Shown here one piece after another: positions 55,561-64,000 of a stretch of 64,000 bases of DNA. The notes beneath the pieces are model-generated. The model searched no databases, was not told the origin of the DNA, and was given only the letters and a program-made list of their open reading frames with translations. Where the stretch lies: contig OX381704.1 of assembly GCA_947462335.1 (NCBI GenBank), positions 121,082,065 to 121,146,064 on the forward strand, read 5' to 3'. Origin of the DNA: Harmothoe impar (Eukaryota > Annelida > Polychaeta > Phyllodocida > Polynoidae). The position numbers were made by a program, and so were the translations under genes. The number at the start of each line of letters is the position of its first letter. Position 1 is the stretch's first letter.

Positions 55561-56857
55561 CCCAAAGTAATTCTCATAATAGATCGTGGAAGACCACAAT
55601 ATAAGTGTAGGCCAAAAGATATTGTAAAGGCCAGAAGTGATTTTTACATTTGGTCCTGGCACACTACAAGCCTTGGTATTGGCTAAAAGCAATTGTTTCA
55701 TAGGTCCTGGTACACCACAAGCCTTAGTATAGGCCAGAAATAATTCTTACATTAGGCCCTGGTACACTACAAGCCTTAGTATAGGCCAGAAATAATTCTT
55801 ACATTAGGCCCTGGTACACTACAAGCCTTAGTATAGGCCAGAAATAATTCTTACATTAGGCCCTGGTACACTACAAGCCTTAGTATAGTCCCGAAATAAT
55901 TCTTACATTTGGTCCTGGCACACTACAAGCCTTAGTATCCACTAAAAGTTATTGTTACATTAGGTCCTGGTACGCCACAAGCCTTAGTATAGGCCGAAAA
56001 TAATTCTTACATTAGGTCCTGGTACCCCACAAGCCTTAGTATAGGCCCGAAATAATACTTACATTAGGCCCTGGTACACTACAAGCCTTTGTATTGGCCC
56101 AAAATAATTCTTACATTTGGTCCTGGCGCACTAGATGCCTTAGAATTTTTGAAGCAATTGTTACGTTAGTTCCTGATACACTACAAGCCTTAGCATAGGC
56201 CCGATATAATTTTTACATTTGGTCCTGGTACGCCACAAGCCTTAGTATAGGCCCAAAATAATTCTTACATTTGGTCCTGGCACACTACAAGCCTTATTGT
56301 TATGCTAGTTCCTGATACACTACAAGCCTTTTTATAGGCCCAAAATAATTCTTACATTTGGTCCTGGCACACTACAAGCCTTAGTATCCGCTAAAAGTTA
56401 TTGTTACGTTAGTTCCTGGTACACTACAAGCCTTTGTATAGGCCCAAAATAATTCTTACATTAGGCCCTGGTACACCACAAGCCTTAGTATAGGCCCGAA
56501 ATAATTCTTACATTAGGCCCTGGTACACCACAAGCCTTAGTATAGGCCAGAAATAATTCTTACATTTGGTCCTGGCACACTACAAGCCTTAGTATCCGCT
56601 AAAATCAATTGTTATGTTAGTTCCTGATACACTACAAGCCTAAGTATAGGCCAAAAATAATTCTTACATTTGGTCCTGGGACACTAGAAGCCTTAATATT
56701 GGCTAAAAGCAATTGTTACGTTAGTACCTGATACACTACAAGCCTTAGTATAGGCCAGAAATAATTCTTACATTAGGCCCTGGTACACTACAAGCCTCAG
56801 TATAGGCCCAAAATAATTCTTACATTAGGCCCTGGTACAGCACAAGCCTTAGTATAG

Positions 56858-57226
56858 CGGGGGTAGACTCTAACTTTTTCAGCTGTGGGCCGCCCGGGCC
56901 TGTAGCTCTAGAAAACTACGGGCCCGGACCAAGATCTGTGTGCCAATGGTCAAAATTTCTGTTTTCTTTAAGACAAAAAAAAACATGTATACTTCTGATT
57001 GGTCTATGAAGGACTGAAATCAATATGATCGATTCGGGCACATTTCCTTCTTTTCAACGATATCTTGCATGACTATAGTTGTCAGGAAAACTTTCTTTAA
57101 ATGTCTTCCAAATACTTCTGTGGGCCACCCGGGCCCGTAGGAATGCTATTGTGCAGAAAACTGCGGGCCCGGACCAATAACTACGGGCCATTGGCTCCCG
57201 GGCCAGCGTCAGTGTCTACCCCTGTA
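56858..57226. mobile_element. Small inverted-repeat transposon inside the minisatellite, copy 1
   Basis: Ends CGGGGGTAGACTCTAAC and, inverted, AGTGTCTACCCCTG. TATAG on both sides is a likely 5-bp target duplication, partly confounded by the repeat itself. The 370-bp interior has two GGGCCACCCGGGCC-like phrases and no open frame. Confidence 0.75.
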
Positions 57227-57905
57227 TAGGCTGGCAGTAATTCTTACATTATGTCCTGGTACACTACAAACCTTAGTATAAACCAGAAGTCATGCTTACA
57301 TTAGGTCCCGGTACACCTCAAGCCTTAGTATAGGCCAGAAATAATTCTTACATTAGGCCCTGGTACACTACAAGCCTTAGTATAGGCCTGAAATAATTCT
57401 TACATTTGGTCCTGGCACACTACAAGCCTTAGTATCCGCTAAAATCAATTGTTATGTTAGTTCCTGATACACTACAAGCCTAAGTATAGGCCAAAAATAA
57501 TTCTTACATTAGGTCCTGGTACGCCACAAGCCTTAGTATAGGCCCAAAACAATTCTTTCATTAGGTCCTGGTACACCACAAGCCTTAGTATAGGCCAGAA
57601 ATAATTCTTACATTAGGCCCTGGTACACTACAAGCCTTAGTATAGGCCCGAAATAATTCTTATATTTGGTCCTGGCACACTAGAAGCCTTAATATAGGCT
57701 CAAAGCAATTGTTACGTTTGTTCCTGATACACTACAAGCCTTAGTATAGGCCAGAAATAATTCTTACATTAGGCCCTGGTACACTACAAGCCTTAGTATA
57801 GGCCCGAAATAATTCTTACATTAGGCCCTGGTACACTACAAGCCTTAGTATAGGCCCAAAATAATTCTTACATTAGGCCCTGGTACAGCACAAGCCTTAG
57901 TATAG

Positions 57906-58274
57906 CGGGGGTAGACTCTAACTTTTTCAGCTGTGGGCCACCCGGGCCTGTAGCTCTAGAAAACTACGGGCCCGGACCAAGATCTGTGTGCCAATGGTCA
58001 AAATTTCTGTTTTCTTTAAGACAAAAAAAACATGTATACTTCTGATTGGTCTATGAAGGACTGAAATCAATATGATCCATTCGGGCACATTTCCTTCTTT
58101 TCAACGATATCTTGCATGACTATAGTTGTCAGGAAAACTTTCTTTAAATGTCTTCCAAATACTTCTGTGGGCCACCCGGGCCCGTAGGAATGCTATTGTG
58201 CAGAAAACTGCGGGCCCGGACCAATAACTACGGGCCATTGGCTCCCGGGCCAGCGTTAGTGTCTACCCCTGTAT
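57906..58274. mobile_element. Small inverted-repeat transposon inside the minisatellite, copy 2
   Basis: Nearly identical to 56858-57226, displaced by 1048 bp together with its flanking variant units (GGTACAGCACAAGCC on the left). It therefore arose by duplication of a 1-kb segment of the array, not by a second insertion. Confidence 0.8.
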
Positions 58275-58406
58275 AGGCTGGCAGTAATTCTTACATTATG
58301 TCCTGGTACACTACAAACCTTAGTATAAACCAGAAGTCATGCTAACATTAGGCCCTGGTACACCACAAGCCTTAAAAAAGACCAGAAGTAATTCTTACAC
58401 TAGGTC

Positions 58407-60816
58407 AATTCAATTCAATTCAATTCAATTCAAAGATTTTTATTTCAACTGCAACTGACAGGAACGGGTCCTGTATTTTGTCGGCTACAGCAAGTCTGAG
58501 ATATATTTATGTATTCAGCGGTACAAGCAGCTATCATACTGTGTTGCATCAATTTTATAGATGCATATTTTAAATCAACATATTTATATCAAAAGTATAC
58601 ATGTTCCGGGTTAAAATTTTGTGTGATTAGTCATGACTATTTTCATTATGTTTTAATACAGTTAGTATATACTTGGGTGGGATCTAGGACCCACTGAAGA
58701 GTAAGGGTCATCAGAGGGGGTCGCTCGGGCTGGAGCTATAAGTATCATACATGTTAGGACACTCAGTTTGCTTTTAGCTCATGTAATCTTACTTTTGAAC
58801 ACCTCGAGGGAAGTTGCATTCCTTATCTCTGCTGTAAGGGAGTTCCACCTATGACCTAGTTTATAGGTGACACTATGCCTGGCAGTTGCTAGTTTGTAAG
58901 TTTTCGTAACTACCAACTTAGCATCATGCTGTCGTGTTCTTATCTCCCGGTTATCTAACATATCTGGATTTTGGGCATATTTGTAAGAGGCTATTGACAA
59001 AGCCAGACTCCTCCTTTCCTCCAGGGCCATTACATTTGCTCTAACCCTTATGTCCTCGACACTCTCATCTTTATACATGAAGAAACATACCTTTAGCATC
59101 CTATCCAACGTACTTTGTATCTTTTGCAAAGCCAATTTATTACCTGAGTCATAAATGAGCTGACCATAATCAAGGACTGGTAACACCATTGTTTTGATTG
59201 TATCAAGGGCAGCATCTAGTGTCAGTCTAGTTCTATATCTGGTCAACAGATAGGACTTATAGGATAGGCCTTTATTTAGCACTTTCAGATGCCCTTTAAA
59301 GTTAAGGTCACTATCGAGCTCTATCCCTAAGTATCTATACTGACTTGTCTGAAGCAGATTTTGCCCATCAATGCGTAGCATAATATTTCCATGGTGTTGC
59401 AGCCTATATTTAGTGCCATATATGGCATATTTTGTCTTTTTTATATTCAGAGAAAGCTTATTTTTCTTGCACCAATTTGCCACATTGGCAAGGTCCTGGT
59501 TCACCTCCTGTATGATATCAGGGGTTGGTATAGGATAGGTACAGAATAGGGCTGTGTCGTCTGCATAGAGTTGGCTGTTCAGAGTCTTCAGGGAGGTACT
59601 TAGGTCATTTATATAAACCAGAAATAACAAGGGGCCTAAAATAGAGCCCTGGGGCACACCACAAACTATAGTAGATGGGTCAGACAAAAAACCATTGGCC
59701 TTTGTTGTTTGCTTCCTATTTGTAAGATACGACTTAAACCAATTTACAGTGGCTTCAGCAAGTCCAATTTTCTGTAATTTTTGGCAGAGTAGCGAGTGGT
59801 TAATGGTGTCGAAAGCCTTGGCAAAATCGAGGTAGGTGACCAAAGTAATATTGCCATGTTCAATGGCATCATACATGACATCAGTGAGATCATATAGACT
59901 TGTCATTGTAGATCTCTCTGGGCGGAAACCGTGTTGGTTTGGGTTGAGGATATTGTTTTGGTGTAGGTACTCCAATAACTGGGTGTGTATTGCCTTCTCG
60001 CAGAGTTTTGAGATTAATGGGAGGATGGAAATTGGTCTTAAGTTATTTACCTGGGAGGGATTGCCACCCTTTGGGATGGGTACAACTGTAGCATGCTTCC
60101 AGGCAGATGGAAAATCACTATTTAGAATGGACAGGTTGATAACATGCTGTAGGTGTGAGGGTAGGGTTTCTAGTGCTGTTTTTAGGACTTGTGTGGAAAT
60201 GTGTGGTATTCCTGATCCTTTTTTGGTTTTAATAGTCTTTATTAATGCGAGTGTATCTTCTAGTGAAATTGTTTTAATATTGTGTGCCATATTAGTAACG
60301 TATCCTGCATAAGTCCAAGGGGTGTTCATATTTTGTGCTAAATTTGGTCCTATATTGATAAAATATTCATTTATATAGTTTGCTGTGTCTTCTGGGGGGA
60401 CGGGTAGGTTTGTGTCATTATGTATAAGATTTATTGTATTAGTCGACTGCTTGGGATTTAGTACATAAGAGATTTGTTTCCAGTATTCTTTCGGATCATT
60501 TTTGTGCCTATCTAGGTTGTTTTTATAGTAATCATCTTCAGCATTTTTTGAAAGGAAGCGGGCTCTATTTTTTAGAAAGTTGGCAATATTTATATCATCT
60601 ACATTTTTAGTGCGCTTAGCTTTCTTTAAGGCAGCATTTTTTTCTGTAAAGACATCCAAGAGAGCATTTGTTATCCAAGGTTTTTTCTGTTGGGCAAATT
60701 TGAATTTCCTTATGGGACAAGTTAAAGAAAGAATGAAATCCACATTCTGTGTAAAAATCTCCCAAGCCAATCCTGCGTCCTCAGTACCCCAAAAGGCAGT
60801 CCAGTCTGTGTTTTTC
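58407..60816 (-). mobile_element. 5'-truncated non-LTR retrotransposon (CR1/Jockey-like)
   Basis: A LINE lies inside the minisatellite, read on the minus strand. Its 3' end is AATAAAAATCTTTG plus a (AATTG)n tail at 58407-58436. The 5' end breaks off in the linker between the endonuclease and the reverse transcriptase. AGGTC occurs on both sides (58402-58406 and 60817-60821) and may be a short target duplication. The intact reverse transcriptase suggests a fairly recent insertion. Confidence 0.85.
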
Positions 60817-60833
60817 AGGTCCTGGTACACCAT
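58779..60833 (-). CDS. Reverse transcriptase ORF of the truncated LINE
   Basis: 684 codons without a stop. Reverse transcriptase spans roughly residues 245-505: PIPKGGNPSQVNNLRPISIL, YLDFAKAFDTINHSLL (first catalytic Asp, near 335), CGVPQGSILGPLLFLVYIND near 391, and the catalytic YADD at 423-426. A C-terminal region of about 180 residues follows. There is no endonuclease domain; truncation falls upstream of KNTDWTAFWG. The apparent start codon and first five residues (MVYQD) come from the flanking minisatellite, so this is not the original N terminus. It probably acts, if expressed at all, without the endonuclease needed for normal target-primed insertion. Motif order fits CR1/Jockey-type LINEs; the exact clade is undetermined. 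Confidence 0.9.
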   Translation of the reverse strand: MVYQDLKNTDWTAFWGTEDAGLAWEIFTQNVDFILSLTCPIRKFKFAQQKKPWITNALLDVFTEKNAALKKAKRTKNVDDINIANFLKNRARFLSKNAEDDYYKNNLDRHKNDPKEYWKQISYVLNPKQSTNTINLIHNDTNLPVPPEDTANYINEYFINIGPNLAQNMNTPWTYAGYVTNMAHNIKTISLEDTLALIKTIKTKKGSGIPHISTQVLKTALETLPSHLQHVINLSILNSDFPSAWKHATVVPIPKGGNPSQVNNLRPISILPLISKLCEKAIHTQLLEYLHQNNILNPNQHGFRPERSTMTSLYDLTDVMYDAIEHGNITLVTYLDFAKAFDTINHSLLCQKLQKIGLAEATVNWFKSYLTNRKQTTKANGFLSDPSTIVCGVPQGSILGPLLFLVYINDLSTSLKTLNSQLYADDTALFCTYPIPTPDIIQEVNQDLANVANWCKKNKLSLNIKKTKYAIYGTKYRLQHHGNIMLRIDGQNLLQTSQYRYLGIELDSDLNFKGHLKVLNKGLSYKSYLLTRYRTRLTLDAALDTIKTMVLPVLDYGQLIYDSGNKLALQKIQSTLDRMLKVCFFMYKDESVEDIRVRANVMALEERRSLALSIASYKYAQNPDMLDNREIRTRQHDAKLVVTKTYKLATARHSVTYKLGHRWNSLTAEIRNATSLEVFKSKIT

Positions 60834-61020
60834 TGATATTAGTAGAGCTATGAAATAACCTGTGTGTACTACAGGCCCTAGTATAGGCTGTGAATAATTT
60901 CAACATTGTATCCTGGTGGACCACATTCCCTAGTAAAGGCCAGAAGTAATTATTACATTCGGCCCTGGAACACCGAAAGCCATAGATTAGGCCAAAAGTA
61001 ATTCTTATATTAGGTCGCGG
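60817..61020. repeat. 52-bp minisatellite, part right of the LINE
   Basis: Four diverged units (AGGTCCTGGTACACC, CAGGCCCTAGTATAGG and on) continue the array cut by the retrotransposon. Confidence 0.8.
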
Positions 61021-62880
61021 TCCTAGTCGCAATTCTAGTCTACTAGTGGGGTTTGGATTTCGGTCATGGTGGTTGGACGGCCCTAGTGAGTTTGCAACCT
61101 TGTAAATCTGGCTGTTTGGAACCAATACCATGCCTAGCCATTTGGCATGTGGTGTCCAGAGCCAATGAATTCTAGACGCAGACACGCTCTGCCATACAGG
61201 TGAAACAAAGAATGGAGTCCATCAGCCGTTAAAGTTGCATTGTCACCAAGAGCTTCTGTCAGATGACACGTATATATGACAACAGACAACAGAAATTTGA
61301 CACAAGTACTAGACTTCTCTCTAAAACATCGGAGGAAAATAGCCCTAGTGGCATGAGAACTATCTTAAAAGAAATAGGGGATCTACCCATTATTTAAGAA
61401 GTGAAAATTGTGATTATTAAGTAGCAGGAACATAGCATTTAGGTCCAGTTACATATACTTCATCATTTTATTTATATGTGAGGTGTGGTGGGGAAACAGA
61501 CTCAACCTCTATAGAAGTGACTGTTCCCAGTATAATGAGTGCTGGGGTGCTGCTGTGCTCAAGGATATGAGGTCTGACTTAGTAACCACCTGCCCTGGCC
61601 GCTCCCACTAGCTTTCCCACTCTCCATGATATGCAGGATCAGGCAGGACAGTCTGCCTGTCACCCACCTGTAAACTCTTACTGAGGTAGACTTTCACTGT
61701 GAGCGGCTGGACCCAATTAACCCAACTCTGTATCAACTAGCGTACTCCTATTGACCTGGGTCTGCTTATTCTCATGTAAACACAATCAAAACAGAGGTTG
61801 TTTTTCTTCACTCAAAGAAGTAGTTCTACCACTGTAGCTAGATTAATCTTAAAATATTGAATATGACAGGCAAATGATAATACATCCACAAACAGACTCG
61901 TCCCCAGGACAACTCTTATCAGACTCCTTATCAAGGGTGTAGTGATATTATCAGCTGACCCCCCAGGGTATTGGGGACTCGTATGTAAGTGTGTATTTAT
62001 CAGACTCCTCATTGAAGGGTGTGGTGACCCTGGAAGTTGTATTGGGGCAGTATGCTAATGTATCCAGGTAAGGTTCTGGTACCTCATGGAACTAGGTGTA
62101 GAAGTAGCCCTGGTGCTAATTACCCCCGGCCTAATGATACAGTTCCATCAGCACTGTAGTACTGCACATGGCCATAAGGGATTGTTTTTCACACCTGTTC
62201 TCAGAAAAAGAACCTGGTCATTAGTAGGGGGAGGGGAGGGAATTTCAAACCCTTGTAACTATAATTAAATATGTGTGATTCCATAAGTTTGGGGCATTTT
62301 GCAAAAGCAGAACCTTTGTGGGGGGGGGGGGGTGTAGTTGAGATTACTTTGGCTGATTGATAAGGGGGGCGCAGTCGAAAAAAACCTGTTGTGGGAATAT
62401 CCACCAGGGCCCCCCACAGCACGACCATTGATGAATGACTTGGCCCTAGACCATACAGACAATAGAAACATGTTCAATGATCCAGAACAAATGTGGCTAC
62501 CGGCACCTGGTTTTGATAGCAGGTTGCCCCGTTCATAGGGGTCCTGCATGTGAGGTGGTGTGTGTTACAGTGTAAATAGTCATAGTTACAGGAAGCTGCA
62601 CCTGAGGACACCACGAACTGGGTACCCGGGTGTAGATTCGGTGATTAGGCCCTTTGAAGCACAGAGTTTGTTTGCAGATCAACCCCCTTGCGCACTCTGC
62701 TGTGGTAATGTCTCGAACTGATCGACTCAACGCCTGGGCTAAGAGGCTTGGCTGAAGCGGCTCTAATGTAGGGAAGGATTGACTGGACAGGAATTGACTG
62801 TTTTGAGGATAAAAAGCCGGATCAGCCTCCGGTAGGGTGAAAATATAGGACATCATCAGACATCGGACCCAGGACGATAA
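61021..62880. other. Region without recognised genes
   Basis: Unique sequence. A loosely repeated 'tcagactcctta...gggtgt' phrase occurs at 61919-61945 and 61999-62025, and a run of G at 62318. Short open frames show no splice-flanked coding pattern or homology known to me. Confidence 0.6.
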
Positions 62881-62884
62881 AAAC

Positions 62885-64000
62885 AATTCAGTTTATGTAT
62901 TCCCAAAGCTCCCCGATAGCTCATTGACAGACAACAGTGTTGAGAAACGCATTATCAACATCGTCCCCCATGTACGGATGTTTGGCACCTGCAGGAAATG
63001 ACAAAGCAGTGCACATGGCTGCTCTTGTAACGAGGGCTTGCTCTGGCAGCCCTCCCAAGGGTAATTCCTGAAAGGCCTCTGAATGGAGGTGCAGATCCAT
63101 CCTTATAATGTCCTGATTAGATTAGGAATTGACCGTCCCACGGGCTCTCTGAGGCTCTAGGAGGTGTGTTTCAGTCGCAAACCGAGCGCCCAAAAACGCT
63201 TGAATGCATCTCGTGAGAGGAAGGCTTGCTCTGACAGCCAATGCAAGGTCATGTGCCGAAAGGCCTTTGATTGTAGATGCAAATTCACCTTTTACATGTC
63301 CCGATCCACCAAGATTTGACCGTTTTGCGGCTTCCAACGTGACAAGAAGTCACCCCTGACTGGGCTCTGGGAGGCTCGGACCCTACCACCAACAGCCGAA
63401 ACGGGGCCCTGGCTGAAAAGCTTTCCCGATTTACTATTCCCAAGCTCGTAGATGGACACCGGTGTTGAGAAATGCATTCTTAGCCGCCATTTCCATCAAA
63501 GAACGTTCCGAACTTAAGGAAGTGGCCAAACTGAGATCACTTTTGCTCCCGCAAGCCTGCTGGAGGCTTGTTTTCAGCAGAAATGTGGCACCTGAAAATG
63601 CTTGAATGCATCTCGTGAGGGGAAAGTTTGCTCTGACAGCCCTCCCAAGGAGATGTGCTTGACGGCCTTTGAATGTAGATGCAAATTCACCTTTTACATG
63701 TCCCGATCTGTCGAGATTTGCCCGTTTGGCGGCTTCCAACATGACAAGAAGTGGCCCCTGACTGGGCTCCCGCAAGCTTGGACCATACAACCACTGGCAT
63801 AAACATGCCCCGGTCAAAATTTTTTCCAGTTTTACTATTCCGGACGGCCCTCGAAAGTTCGTAGATGGACAATGGTGTAGAGGACGCATTCCTGACTGCA
63901 ATTTTCACCAATGAAAAGTGGCCAAACTAAAAAAATCTTTGGTCCCACAAGCCTGTGCGAGGCTTGGATCTCGAGAAATGGGGCGTCTGAAAACACTAAA
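62885..64000. repeat. 400-bp diverged tandem repeat, continuing beyond the window
   Basis: Two full-length units start at about 63199 and 63601 (GCTTGAATGCATCTCGTGAG) with a 402-bp period. A third, older unit before them has an internal deletion of about 220 bp. Each unit contains TTCACCTTTTACATGTCCCG and AGATGGACA near its end. On the minus strand the two units encode related open stretches (SGHVKGEFAST, PLTRCIQAF), which may reflect sequence similarity only. Confidence 0.8.

Larger units (their letters stand above)
55580..58406. repeat. 52-bp minisatellite, main block
   Basis: About 40 units of 52 bp (GGCCCTGGTACACTACAAGC, CTTAGTATAGGCC, GAAATAATTCTTACATTA), interrupted by two copies of a small transposon at 56858-57226 and 57906-58274, and continuing to the right of the retrotransposon at 60817-61020. 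Confidence 0.9.

Overview
The window is intron-rich eukaryotic nuclear DNA from an animal. Three housekeeping-type genes are readable: most of the 5' part of FRMD8 (minus strand, present twice), a complete SAYSD1 (plus strand) and a complete 18-exon COG2 (minus strand, 729 codons, all splice phases consistent). The rest is introns and intergenic DNA full of minisatellites, inverted-repeat elements and two larger mobile-element families. An invertebrate deuterostome, most likely a cephalochordate (amphioxus), fits best: gene structures close to vertebrates, very high allelic-type polymorphism, many small inverted-repeat elements, and minisatellites lying across exon-intron junctions, which I recall (unverified) being reported from amphioxus. 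The species is an inference.

Layout. 1-7824: five-prime half of FRMD8, first copy, running leftward out of the window. 7825-10796: FRMD8 intron with G-rich and tandem-repeat-bearing elements, then the first coding exon. 12922-14139: SAYSD1, divergent from FRMD8, with a poly(A) signal near 15093. 16310-36641: COG2, convergent with SAYSD1; about half its length is minisatellite. 36642-43978: intergenic DNA with several inverted-repeat elements and a CpG-rich, promoter-like stretch near 42.65-42.96 kb. 43979-44178: assembly gap (200 N). 44179-53587: second copy of the FRMD8 block, same strand, with extra exons F and G but without the first coding exon. 53588-64000: unrelated DNA with a 52-bp minisatellite, a 5'-truncated but open non-LTR retrotransposon, a duplicated small transposon, and the start of a 400-bp tandem repeat.

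The most striking signal is that six COG2 introns and one FRMD8 intron hold minisatellites built from the neighbouring exon edge; most carry the splice site itself, so real splice sites sit next to dozens of decoy copies. Two further introns show what look like early, two-copy stages of the same process.

The duplicated 8-kb block behaves like two alleles or haplotypes placed on one scaffold: coding differences I could find are synonymous, while each copy carries its own mobile-element insertions with a clean empty site in the other. The gap just before the second copy, in the middle of a minisatellite, supports an assembly explanation, but a real tandem duplication is not excluded.

The three genes act in separate parts of cell trafficking: FRMD8 at the plasma membrane with iRhom/ADAM17, SAYSD1 at the ER translocon, COG2 at the Golgi. 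Nothing suggests they are co-regulated, apart from the head-to-head FRMD8-SAYSD1 arrangement.
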